Program-made: the position numbers and the translations under genes
In this document: piece by piece, positions 8,312-16,222 of the stretch
Numbering within the stretch: the stretch's first letter is position 1
How the letters are laid out: each line of letters starts with the position of its first letter
The notes under the pieces: model-generated
What the model was told of the DNA's origin: nothing
Seen by the model: only the letters and a program-made list of their open reading frames with translations
Database searches by the model: none
Assembly: GCA_002336085.1 (NCBI GenBank)
Contig: DDEH01000066.1
Coordinates: 1-17,259 of the forward strand
Reading direction: 5' to 3'
From: Flavobacteriales bacterium UBA1959
GTDB taxonomy: Bacteria; Bacteroidota; Bacteroidia; Flavobacteriales_D; Sanyastnellaceae
Length of the DNA: 17,259 nt

Positions 8312-8382
8312 TTGATTTCGTTTCTATTCGAGCATAAACATCTGTAATTTCAGATAAATAACTGTTTTTTTTAGATGATTCA

Positions 8383-10857
8383 ATGGACATTGAAGTTTTA
8401 AAATTTGGAGGTTCTTCCCTGGTTTCGGCTAGTTCGCTCCGGAAAGTGGCGGAAACCTTGGTGCGCCGTCGCTCTCAGAAGCGCATCGTTGTTTGCTCTG
8501 CTATGGGTCGAGCAACCAATGATTTGATCACTATTGGACTAAAGGCCTCGCGGGGCGAAGAGTCATTCAGAAAGAATATCCAAGCATTGGAACAGCGCCA
8601 CTTGCTTGTCGCCGGTGAACTCGGTTTCGATGAAAAATCTCAACAGCTGCCTGCGGAGATTAAGGGCCTACTGGAAGAGCTGAAAGACCTTAGTGAAGGC
8701 TTGTTTTTGATAGGTGAACTGAGTGCGAAGAGTATGGATCATTTGGTTTCTTTTGGAGAACGTATGGCGGTTCCGTTGGTCTCAGCTTGGCTGAAGCAGG
8801 TGGGTTTGCACGTGCGTCGTGTGGATGCGCGAGATTGGATTGTGACTGATGAGAATTACGGAGCGGCGGAAGTGATGAAGAATGAAGCCAGTCATTTGAT
8901 TCGTCAAAGCATCGAGGAGGACATGGAATTTGAGGTGCTGATTACCGAAGGTTTTATAGGGCGATCCAAGAATGGGAATGCCACGACCTTAGGGCGCGGT
9001 GGGAGTGACTATACAGCATCCTTGATTGCCAGTGCAGTGGAAGCGCGATGCATGGAGAAATCGACCGATGTGCCTGGAATGCTTACTGCTGATCCACGGA
9101 TTGTCCCAGACGCAAAGGTCATTGATGAAATGAGTTATGAGGAGGCCATGGAGCTCTGTCATTTTGGAGCCAAAGTCATTTATCATCCCACGATTCAGCC
9201 ACTTCGGAAATCAGGCATTCCTCTAATCGTACGAAGTACTTTTGAATCGGAATCACTTGGAACCCGTATCGTGCAGTCGCCAACAACGAAGGCACTTGTC
9301 CGAGGTTTGTCTAGTGTGAATGAAATTAGTTTAATCACCCTGGAGGGGGGTCAAACTATTGGTAAACCTGGTTTTTCGTCGCGAATATTTTCGCTCCTCG
9401 CTGAACATCAAATAAATGTCGTACTGATTACCCAGAGTTCCTCGGAAAATAGTTTGACGTTAGGAATTGCAGACAGTGACTTGGAAGCGGGTAAAGCAGC
9501 ACTGTCGTCGGGATTGGAATCCGATATTTTACTCAAGCGTTTGGCTCCTCTTCGAATTGATTCAGGACTGAGCATCGTAGCAATTGTAGGCGGTGGAATG
9601 GTCAGTACATATGGAGTAAGCGGCAGGGCCTTTCAAGCTTTGGCTCGTGCACGTGTCAACGTTAGGGCAATTGCCCAAGGTAGCACGGAACTCAATATCT
9701 CAATCGTTGTTAGCACTGAGGACGTTCCCAATGCATTGAAGGCTCTTCATAGGAGGTTCTTTCAAGTTGAATTGGCGACTGAGGTAAATGTCTTTTGCGC
9801 GGGAGTTGGTCAAGTGGGTTCGTCATTTCTTGGATTGCTGTTGAATCGAAAAACTTCGCCTGCATTGAACGTGAATTTTAACGTGGTAGGAGTGGCGAAT
9901 AGTAAGCGCTTTGCTTTTTTAGCAGAGGGTGAATTGGAATGGAGGCAGGCGCTGAATCGAACAGATGGCTGTCAGTCCATTCGTGAAGCCTTTGACGCAT
10001 TTTGTTTCTTGCCTCTTCCTAATAAAGTTTGGGTCGACAACACTGCTTCGGCTGAAGTTGCTGCGCTCACAGTAGAAGCACTCAATCAGGGTATTTCAGT
10101 GATTTGTTCAAATAAAATTGCGGCTTCGCAATCCATGCAAGAGTGGAGCGACATTCAAGCTGCTATGCTCGCAAACAAGGTTTTTTTTGCAAATGAAACG
10201 AATGTGGGCGCGGCCTTGCCCGTTCTTGGAACGTTGCGAACGATGATTCAATCGGGAGATAAAATCCAATGCATCGAAGGAGTCCTCAGCGGATCACTGA
10301 ACTATATATTCAGTTCTCTTGACCGGGGTGTTTCATTCGAATCTGCTGTGAATGAGGCCGTTGATTTGGGCTATGCTGAGCCCGATGCTCGGTTAGACCT
10401 GTCTGGCAGGGACGTGGCGCGGAAAATTTTGATTTTGGCACGCCAATGTGGGGCTGCCATAGAATCTTCGTCGGTATCGGTGCAAGGTTTTCTTAAGCCT
10501 GGAGCGATGGAAGCTTCATTTGAAGGCTTCATGCAGGACCTGTCTTCTTGGGGGGAACCTGTGACCGAATTGCATCATCGTGCAAAAATAGACGGCAAAA
10601 GGCTTCGCTATATTGCTCGGTGGGATGGCGCTGGAATCTGCGAATGTGCTTTGGAATCACTTCCAGTGGATCATCCATTCTTTGGTTTGGAAGGCACGGA
10701 CAATGCAATTGCCATTTCATCTTTGCGTTACAACAAAAGCCCATTGGTGATACAAGGTTCCGGTGCTGGTGCCGAGATCACGGCTAGCGGTGTGTTATCC
10801 GACCTTTACGCCATTGGAAATTTTGTTTCTGTGACTCCTGAAACTCGATTTATATGA
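8383..10857 (+). CDS. thrA: Bifunctional aspartokinase / homoserine dehydrogenase
   Basis: This 824-residue fusion phosphorylates aspartate and, in its second half, reduces aspartate semialdehyde to homoserine, so it supplies threonine, methionine and (by the first reaction) lysine synthesis. The kinase domain opens with KFGGSS (residues 7-12) and includes TLGRGGSDYTAS and TDVPGMLTADPR. A pair of ACT regulatory domains follows (about 305-460; the segments SLITLEGG and SIVAIVGGGM mark their starts), as expected for allosteric control by threonine. The dehydrogenase begins with the NAD(P) site GVGQVG (474-479). It has Lys578 in SNKIA and the signature EPDARLDLSGRDVARK (666-681), whose acidic residues and lysine bind substrate. 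Length and domain order match E. coli ThrA. The stop overlaps the thrB start as ATGA. Confidence 0.97.
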   Translation: MDIEVLKFGGSSLVSASSLRKVAETLVRRRSQKRIVVCSAMGRATNDLITIGLKASRGEESFRKNIQALEQRHLLVAGELGFDEKSQQLPAEIKGLLEELKDLSEGLFLIGELSAKSMDHLVSFGERMAVPLVSAWLKQVGLHVRRVDARDWIVTDENYGAAEVMKNEASHLIRQSIEEDMEFEVLITEGFIGRSKNGNATTLGRGGSDYTASLIASAVEARCMEKSTDVPGMLTADPRIVPDAKVIDEMSYEEAMELCHFGAKVIYHPTIQPLRKSGIPLIVRSTFESESLGTRIVQSPTTKALVRGLSSVNEISLITLEGGQTIGKPGFSSRIFSLLAEHQINVVLITQSSSENSLTLGIADSDLEAGKAALSSGLESDILLKRLAPLRIDSGLSIVAIVGGGMVSTYGVSGRAFQALARARVNVRAIAQGSTELNISIVVSTEDVPNALKALHRRFFQVELATEVNVFCAGVGQVGSSFLGLLLNRKTSPALNVNFNVVGVANSKRFAFLAEGELEWRQALNRTDGCQSIREAFDAFCFLPLPNKVWVDNTASAEVAALTVEALNQGISVICSNKIAASQSMQEWSDIQAAMLANKVFFANETNVGAALPVLGTLRTMIQSGDKIQCIEGVLSGSLNYIFSSLDRGVSFESAVNEAVDLGYAEPDARLDLSGRDVARKILILARQCGAAIESSSVSVQGFLKPGAMEASFEGFMQDLSSWGEPVTELHHRAKIDGKRLRYIARWDGAGICECALESLPVDHPFFGLEGTDNAIAISSLRYNKSPLVIQGSGAGAEITASGVLSDLYAIGNFVSVTPETRFI

Positions 10858-11777
10858 AGAAGGAGGTAAAAGTATGGGCGCCCGCTACGGTAGCAAATCT
10901 AAATGTTGGTTTTGATTCGCTGGGTTGTGCATTGAGTAATCCGGGAGAAGAGATGATTTTGCGCCGTACTTCTGCAAAGGGAGTGGTACGTGTGAAAGCT
11001 GTTCATGGTGCTGAATTGGATTTGGATCCGAAGCGAAACATTGCTGCAGTTGCCGCACAGAGTTTGCTCACCGCAATGGGGAATCCTTGTGGCATTGAAA
11101 TGGAGATTTTCAAAGAAATCATGCCGGGAAGCGGGATTGGGTCCAGTGCTGCAAGTGCAGCCGCCGCAGCGGTCGCTGCAAATGAGTTACTCGGTGCAGG
11201 CTTACGTCCAAATGAATTGCTCCCATTCGCTTTGGATGGTGAGCAGCTGGCAAGTGGTGCGCGACACGCTGATAATGTCGCCCCAGCTTTGTTGGGTGGA
11301 TTGGTATTTTGTCCACCAATAGGAGCGCCTATTTCCTTGCCAATTCCAATGGACTGGCACTTGCTTGTAATGCATCCTCAAATTGAAGTAAAAACAGCCG
11401 ACTCAAGAAGTGTTCTTCCAAGAACTGTTCCGTTTGATGCGGCAGTGCTTCAGGCGCGTTGGATGGGTGCATTCATTTCTGCATGTCATCGAGATGATTC
11501 AGAGCAAGCAATGCTGGCCTTGGAGGATTTACTGGTGGAGCCGCACCGCCAAGATTTGATTCCTCACTTTAAAGAAGTAAAGCAATTGGCACTTTCATCG
11601 GGAGCACTGGTAGGTGGAATATCAGGAAGCGGTCCATCGACATTTTGGATATGCAAGGATCGCGAGAATTCGGAAACTGTGGCCAAAGCATTTCGATCAT
11701 TCATTGTTGGAAAAGACACTCCATTTCATTTGCATCATTCTCAAATTTCTGCGCAAGGCGCGCACGTTGTCGCATGA
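10854..11777 (+). CDS. thrB: Homoserine kinase
   Basis: ThrB phosphorylates homoserine to O-phosphohomoserine, the second-last step of threonine synthesis. The 307-residue protein belongs to the GHMP kinase superfamily. It has the N-terminal motif VWAPATVANLNVGFDSLG (residues 7-24), the glycine/serine-rich phosphate-binding loop PGSGIGSSAASAAAAA (91-106), and the C-terminal motif GGISGSGPSTFW. Length is normal for the family. The ATG overlaps the thrA stop by four bases (ATGA) and its own stop overlaps the thrC start in the same way, so the three enzymes are almost certainly made from one mRNA by coupled translation. Confidence 0.97.
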   Translation: MKKEVKVWAPATVANLNVGFDSLGCALSNPGEEMILRRTSAKGVVRVKAVHGAELDLDPKRNIAAVAAQSLLTAMGNPCGIEMEIFKEIMPGSGIGSSAASAAAAAVAANELLGAGLRPNELLPFALDGEQLASGARHADNVAPALLGGLVFCPPIGAPISLPIPMDWHLLVMHPQIEVKTADSRSVLPRTVPFDAAVLQARWMGAFISACHRDDSEQAMLALEDLLVEPHRQDLIPHFKEVKQLALSSGALVGGISGSGPSTFWICKDRENSETVAKAFRSFIVGKDTPFHLHHSQISAQGAHVVA

Positions 11778-13054
11778 AATACAGAAGCCTAAATCAACCC
11801 ACAGCGTGGCGCTCCTTTCGTGAAGCGCTCAGAGAAGGTTTGGCCCCGAACCGGAGCTTGTTCGTGCCTGAATACATTCCTACGCTTCCAGCGGGCTTTT
11901 ATAAAAACGCAACTTTGGTCGAGATTGGCGCTGAAATGATGGGCTCGTTCATCGGTTCGGACTTATCGAATGCTCTGGTGCAGGAGATTACAGAAGATGC
12001 GTTGGATTTTGACATCCCATTGGTTCCTCTTGAGAATGGATTGCACATGCTTGAACTTTTTCATGGCCCTACAGCAGCCTTTAAGGATGTTGGTGCTCGG
12101 ATGATGTCCCGCCTCTTGCAGAGTGTGTCAGATGAGAAACTTACCGTTCTTGTGGCAACTTCTGGCGATACAGGTTCTGCAGTCGCTCAAGGATTTTTGG
12201 ACGTTGAAGGCATTGATGTGGTCATTCTTTATCCCAGTGGTCGGATTAGTCGGATTCAAGAACAACAACTTACGACAGTAGGGAAAAATGTAACGGCTCT
12301 GGAGATTGCAGGGTCATTTGATGACTGCCAAGCACTGGTGAAGAGTGCTTTTGAGGATTCGGAAATCCAACGCAAACGACCTTTGACTAGCGCCAACTCC
12401 ATCAACATAGGAAGGTGGCTTCCACAGAGTATTTACTATGCATGGGCTGCGTCCCAAATTGCCAGTCCAGCTAGATTTGTCGTGCCTTCAGGGAATTTTG
12501 GTAACATAGCAGCGGGCGTTTTGTCACAAAAAATGGGAGTTCCGGCTCATTCGTTTGTTTCTGCGATCAATTCGAATGTGACTATGTCGGAATACTTAGC
12601 GTCGGGCAACTATAGACCACGGGCTTCTGTGCAAACAATTTCCAACGCAATGGACGTGGGCGATCCGAGCAATCGACCACGCCTTGAATGGCTCTACCAA
12701 GATAGTTTTGATGAAATGCAGGACAAATTTTCGGCTATTGCCGTGAATGAAGATTTGACGAAACAAACGATGAAAATGGTTTGGGATGAGCATCAACAAT
12801 TGATTTGTCCGCACACTGCGGTTGGTGTTTCTGTAGCACGGGATTTGGTTGAGGATGGAGAAGGCCATGCGCTTACTGTGGTTCTTGCTACGGCTCATCC
12901 AGCCAAGTTTGGAGATGAAGTTGAAAAGGCAACGGGTCAAACGGCAGTTGTTCCTTTGGCTTTGCAAGGCTGCTTGGAGATGAGAAAGGTTTCTATCCAA
13001 TTGCCACCGAGTTATCCAGCGTTCAAGGCCTATTTGATGGATTCAGTGGTTTGA
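11774..13054 (+). CDS. thrC: Threonine synthase
   Basis: ThrC converts O-phosphohomoserine to threonine with pyridoxal phosphate. I start it at the ATG at 11774, which overlaps the thrB stop as ATGA. The frame is open further upstream, to 11645, but that part lies inside thrB. The 426-residue protein begins MKYRSLNQPTAWRSFREAL, typical of the family. Lys104 in HGPTAAFKDVGARMM is the PLP-binding lysine. The segment VATSGDTGSAVAQGF and the later FVVPSGNFGNIAAG form the phosphate-binding and cofactor loops. Its last 25 bp overlap the 3' end of the convergent ATP-grasp-like gene, so there is no free intergenic space for a terminator on either side. Confidence 0.97.
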   Translation: MKYRSLNQPTAWRSFREALREGLAPNRSLFVPEYIPTLPAGFYKNATLVEIGAEMMGSFIGSDLSNALVQEITEDALDFDIPLVPLENGLHMLELFHGPTAAFKDVGARMMSRLLQSVSDEKLTVLVATSGDTGSAVAQGFLDVEGIDVVILYPSGRISRIQEQQLTTVGKNVTALEIAGSFDDCQALVKSAFEDSEIQRKRPLTSANSINIGRWLPQSIYYAWAASQIASPARFVVPSGNFGNIAAGVLSQKMGVPAHSFVSAINSNVTMSEYLASGNYRPRASVQTISNAMDVGDPSNRPRLEWLYQDSFDEMQDKFSAIAVNEDLTKQTMKMVWDEHQQLICPHTAVGVSVARDLVEDGEGHALTVVLATAHPAKFGDEVEKATGQTAVVPLALQGCLEMRKVSIQLPPSYPAFKAYLMDSVV

Positions 13055-13932
13055 TCCAGTATCGCTTGCTCGAAGGCCTTAGCCATGAGGCGCACAGCTT
13101 TTGATTGTTGTTCTGGTGGAAGTTCTGATGGCGGCCCCCAAGGAGTGGGATTGACGTCGATAATGAATAGTTTTCCGGAGGATGCATCTCGCAGTGCATC
13201 GAGTTCAGCGTAATCTGCGTGAAGCTTTTCCATCAATCGAATAGTGCGCTCCACTTCAATCGGAGAAATGGCATCGTCAATTGCTATCAAATGAGCAGAT
13301 TCACACTGGTTGGTGAATCGAGTGTCAGCGGATTTGATTTTTTTGTAAACAACAGGAATTTTCCCACGGATATAGACCAACCGAAAATCATAATATTTGC
13401 CCTGCTTGTCAGTGTTCTGAATGTCCAACTGATAGACTGAATTGGTGCTTTTTTCTGACATCTTTATGGGGCCTTGAATGGCTCGGCCATCGTGCCTTGC
13501 ATTGAACTCACTTTTCACTACCATGGTACCATGGTACTCGCATGGATCGACAGACATTCCGTGCCCGAACGCGTGGATGTGAGCATTTTCAAGGGTTGAT
13601 TTTCGAATGTCAAGGCATTGATCATTCCACACGGTATATGAAGCGAACCAGGGGGGCATCGGTGTGTTTTTTTCCGTTTGGTCCTCAAAGCGAATGCAAA
13701 CTGATGGCGAGGTACGAGGGGCATTGGTGAGCTCCCACTTGAGCGATCGACACATTTTGAACAATGCGCTTTTTCGCGAGGGGAAATCGGGATAGACCAC
13801 AATGGAAGGTGCTCTTTTTCCGTGTGCAATAGCTGCTGAGAGTAAGAACAACCGATGTCTGGCATGTTTCATTAGCCGATCGAAAATGGGCATTTGCTTT
13901 GGCAATTCAATCCCGAATGGCCGGCTTCTCAT
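13030..13932 (-). CDS. ATP-grasp-like protein of unknown function
   Basis: I do not recognise a named family for this 300-residue protein. I choose the ATG at 13932 because it overlaps the endonuclease III stop as ATGA; an ATG at 13986 lies inside that gene. The C-terminal half resembles ATP-grasp ligases. It has a basic strand MVVKSEFNARHDGR (137-150), DFRLVYIRGKIPVVYKK (182-198), acidic residues in YAELDAL (241-247), and IIDVNPTPWGPP (257-268). The last is the usual metal-binding Asp/Asn pair near the end of the fold (Asp259, Asn261). The N-terminal half has SIVVYPDFPSRKSALFKMC and KWELTN but no clear catalytic motif. No signal peptide or membrane segment is seen, so it is likely cytoplasmic. 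It could be a peptide-bond or amide-forming ligase; the substrate is unknown. Confidence 0.7.
   Translation of the reverse strand: MRSRPFGIELPKQMPIFDRLMKHARHRLFLLSAAIAHGKRAPSIVVYPDFPSRKSALFKMCRSLKWELTNAPRTSPSVCIRFEDQTEKNTPMPPWFASYTVWNDQCLDIRKSTLENAHIHAFGHGMSVDPCEYHGTMVVKSEFNARHDGRAIQGPIKMSEKSTNSVYQLDIQNTDKQGKYYDFRLVYIRGKIPVVYKKIKSADTRFTNQCESAHLIAIDDAISPIEVERTIRLMEKLHADYAELDALRDASSGKLFIIDVNPTPWGPPSELPPEQQSKAVRLMAKAFEQAILDQTTESIK
13519..13536. repeat. 18-bp perfect palindrome inside the ATP-grasp-like gene
   Basis: TACCATGGTACCATGGTA equals its own reverse complement and is also built from the repeated unit TACCATGG. It encodes YHGTMV in the gene on the minus strand. It contains overlapping NcoI (CCATGG, twice) and KpnI (GGTACC) recognition sequences. 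It may be a chance product of codon choice. Confidence 0.8.
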
Positions 13933-14594
13933 TGAATTGAAGAATCGATTGGTTTCCACTTGCGTTGTTCGGAGGGGCGGCCGCATCGTCGCAATAAAAA
14001 GTCAGTCTCCCACTTCAGTCCGCGAGCAGGACTGTACTCGCGTGCGTAGAAGATAATTTGAAGGTGCAAATCATTCCACTTTTCTTTAGGAAACAGTCGC
14101 TTTGCGTCCCGTTCTGTCTGTTCTACGTTTTTCCCATTGGACAATCCCCAGCGGTACATTAAACGATGAATATGGGTGTCCACTGGAAATGCAGGAACAC
14201 CAAAAGCTTGTGCCATTACAACAGATGCTGTTTTGTGGCCAACGCCAGGCAGCGCTTCGAGCGAATCAAAATCACTAGGCACCTCGCCTCCATGATTTTC
14301 CAAGAGTAGTTCGGACAGCCTATGGATATTCTTTGATTTGGCAGGAGATAAGCCGCATGGGCGTATTATAGTCTTTATCTCGTTGACGGAAACATCAGCC
14401 ATCTTTTGCGGGCAGCCTGCCAATTGAAACAATGCGGGTGTAACTGTATTCACCCGTGCGTCGGTGCATTGGGCTGACAATAAAACGGCAATCAGCAGTG
14501 TGAAAGCATCTGTATGATCAAGTGGAATGGGAGTTTCGGGGTAGAGACGTTCCAATTCCTCCATGATGTGACCCACTTTTTCTTTCTTCTTCAT
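13929..14594 (-). CDS. nth: Endonuclease III (cluster-less type)
   Basis: This 221-residue base-excision repair enzyme removes oxidised pyrimidines and cuts the abasic site. It is a helix-hairpin-helix glycosylase: LEALPGVGHKTASVV holds the hairpin and the catalytic Lys121, and VDTHIHRLMYRWGL holds Asp139. These match E. coli Lys120 and Asp138. Unusually, the four C-terminal cysteines that bind the [4Fe-4S] cluster are absent: the region reads FYAREYSPARG and carries a single later cysteine (RRCGRP). From memory, flavobacterial homologues share this REYSPARG ending, so it is probably a lineage trait and not damage. I checked the other two frames of this region and found no hidden CPxC motif. 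The ATG overlaps the stop of the upstream DUF6702 gene, and its stop overlaps the next gene, both as ATGA. Confidence 0.93.
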   Translation of the reverse strand: MKKKEKVGHIMEELERLYPETPIPLDHTDAFTLLIAVLLSAQCTDARVNTVTPALFQLAGCPQKMADVSVNEIKTIIRPCGLSPAKSKNIHRLSELLLENHGGEVPSDFDSLEALPGVGHKTASVVMAQAFGVPAFPVDTHIHRLMYRWGLSNGKNVEQTERDAKRLFPKEKWNDLHLQIIFYAREYSPARGLKWETDFLLRRCGRPSEQRKWKPIDSSIQ

Positions 14595-15130
14595 GGCGCA
14601 ATGGAATCTATGCGCACTGATGCAGATTCATTGCTGAGCAATTCTCGGTGCGAAGAACCGTTCAATTTTAATGTGATTTCATTGACTTGATCTTCGAACA
14701 ATTCGAACAAGCCGTTTGAATGCAATTTCAATGGAAGGGGAGCCTTCATTGATTGAGTTTCTATGTAGATGAATGTGAGGTCAAAGTCTACTTCTTTGCC
14801 GATGTAAGTCCAAGCCATTTCTTGCTCTCCGTCGGACAGGAGCTGACCTCCCCAATGTTGGGTGACGTAGTGTTTGATTGCCAGTTCCGCAGCTGAATTT
14901 TCCAGCTGATCGCCAAGCCGCCAAGTGATTTCTTGGTTACCTGTTGCGGAAAGTGCGCGCTCTAAATCGTCGGTGAATATTCTCAAGATGCCCTGCCAGG
15001 TCGAAGTATTTTCATTCCATTCCAAGGCCAATCGACTGTAATGAAAATCATGCGTATATGCCATGCTACGTGCAGCCAAAAATGCAGAGCATGTGAAGAA
15101 GATGGCTAGAAAGATGCGTACGGTATGCAT
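14591..15130 (-). CDS. Secreted DUF6702-like protein
   Basis: This 179-residue protein begins MHTVRIFLAIFFTCSAFLAA, a signal peptide probably cleaved near SMAY, so it should be periplasmic or on the cell surface. The mature part starts THDFHYSRLALEWNENTS and contains RIFTDDLERALS. This arrangement (an H-x-F/Y-S start and an IF-x-DDLE-x-AL motif) I associate with the Bacteroidota family DUF6702, whose function is unknown. The start at 15130 is forced, because an in-frame TAA lies 12 bases upstream. It heads a unit with nth and the ATP-grasp-like gene, joined to nth by an ATGA overlap. The functional link to DNA repair is not obvious. The family name is from memory; the secretion and operon position are read directly. 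Confidence 0.75.
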   Translation of the reverse strand: MHTVRIFLAIFFTCSAFLAARSMAYTHDFHYSRLALEWNENTSTWQGILRIFTDDLERALSATGNQEITWRLGDQLENSAAELAIKHYVTQHWGGQLLSDGEQEMAWTYIGKEVDFDLTFIYIETQSMKAPLPLKLHSNGLFELFEDQVNEITLKLNGSSHRELLSNESASVRIDSIAP

Positions 15131-15134
15131 GGAA

Positions 15135-15142
15135 CAAAATTA
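15135..15142 (-). promoter_or_regulatory. Candidate -7 element for the DUF6702-nth unit
   Basis: On the minus strand this reads TAATTTTG, an exact TAnnTTTG match, ending only four bases before the start codon at 15130. Transcription would begin at or within a few bases of the ATG, giving a leaderless or nearly leaderless message. A TTG 25 nt further upstream is a poorly spaced -33 candidate. Confidence 0.35.
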
Positions 15143-15163
15143 GGGCGTGGTAACTTGCGCCTT

Positions 15164-16222
15164 ATGACAATGGATGAAAACTTATTGAGGCGCGTGAGTG
15201 CGAGTTGGACGAAATCGTCCCTTGAGTCCATTGGTTTAATGCTGCAGGGTAATCCCAAGGTTGTGATCACTGCGCATCGTTCACCCGACGGAGATGCGGT
15301 TGGATCAACACTTGGTCTCTATCACGTATTAAAGGCCATGGGTGTGGATGTTGTCGTGGCTTTGCCAGATCGATTTGCCTCCTTTCTTGATTGGATGCCT
15401 GGTGTGCAATCAATTGTCTTTCATAGTGAGAAACCAGAGATCGTTGAGAAACATCTAGCTCAAGCAAATGTCCTATTCTGTTTGGATTTCAATTCTCCAG
15501 ATCGAGCAGGAAGTTTGGCGGATTGCATTCGCCAGACGGATGCAAAATTGGTGATGATTGATCATCATAGAGATCCTGATGCGTTTGCGGACTTGATGGT
15601 CTCCGACCCATCCTGCGGCTCCACGTGTGAATTGATTTGCGATTGGGTGCTGGCCTCTGGGCATTGGTCAAAAATGAGTATAGCTTCGGCTCAATGCCTG
15701 TACACTGGCATTGTCACGGATACGGGCTCGTTTCGTTTTCCTTCTGTGACTGCTCATACCCACGAAGTTATTGCGGGTCTGCTTGATTTGGGCTTGCAGC
15801 ATGCAGAGGTACATGAATCGACTTTCGATGACCAGTCGTTGAGCCGTGTCCAGCTTCATGGGTTTGCGCTTAGTGAGCGATTGAAAATATGGGACAAAGC
15901 GGGAGTTGGTCTCGTCGCATTGGATTTAAACGATTTGGAACGCTTCGAATATGAATCGGGTGATACGGATGGATTGGTGAACCGTATTCTTGGCATTCGT
16001 GGAGTTAGAATGGCTATTTTTATGAGGGAATCTGATCCGGGAAAGGTAAAGATGAGCCTCCGGTCGAAGGGAAGTTTGGATGTTCAGGCTCTTGCAGTTG
16101 AGCATTTTAGTGGAGGCGGTCACACCAATGCTGCGGGCGGCATTTTGCTCGGTATGTCAGCTGCGGCAGCCAAGGATAAAGTTATTGATGTTATCGACGA
16201 AATGATCAGCCGCCAATTATGA
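15164..16222 (+). CDS. nrnA: DHH-family phosphoesterase, NrnA-like
   Basis: Members of this family degrade very short RNAs and/or 3'-phosphoadenosine 5'-phosphate (pAp) or cyclic dinucleotide products. The 352-residue protein has the DHH domain metal ligands in AHRSPDGDAVGS (His38, Asp42, Asp44), CLDFN (Asp108) and the name-giving IDHHRDPD (Asp133-His134-His135). TGIVTDTGSFRFPS follows. The DHHA1 domain ends with the substrate-binding SGGGHTNAAGG (glycines 317-319, His320). The frame is open from 15125, but I start at the ATG at 15164 (MTMDENLLRR); 15170 is also possible. This leaves 33 bp to the divergent DUF6702 gene. Length fits NrnA; which substrate it prefers cannot be read from sequence. 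Its stop overlaps the start of the lipoprotein gene as ATGA. Confidence 0.9.
   Translation: MTMDENLLRRVSASWTKSSLESIGLMLQGNPKVVITAHRSPDGDAVGSTLGLYHVLKAMGVDVVVALPDRFASFLDWMPGVQSIVFHSEKPEIVEKHLAQANVLFCLDFNSPDRAGSLADCIRQTDAKLVMIDHHRDPDAFADLMVSDPSCGSTCELICDWVLASGHWSKMSIASAQCLYTGIVTDTGSFRFPSVTAHTHEVIAGLLDLGLQHAEVHESTFDDQSLSRVQLHGFALSERLKIWDKAGVGLVALDLNDLERFEYESGDTDGLVNRILGIRGVRMAIFMRESDPGKVKMSLRSKGSLDVQALAVEHFSGGGHTNAAGGILLGMSAAAAKDKVIDVIDEMISRQL

Noticed and set aside
11645..11773. Longer N-terminus for threonine synthase
   Set aside because: The extra frame lies inside thrB, and the family N-terminus (MKYRSLNQ) begins exactly at the ATGA junction.
13933..13986. Upstream start for the ATP-grasp-like protein
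   Set aside because: It would add 18 residues (MRPPLRTT...) encoded within nth; the ATGA-coupled start matches all other operon junctions.
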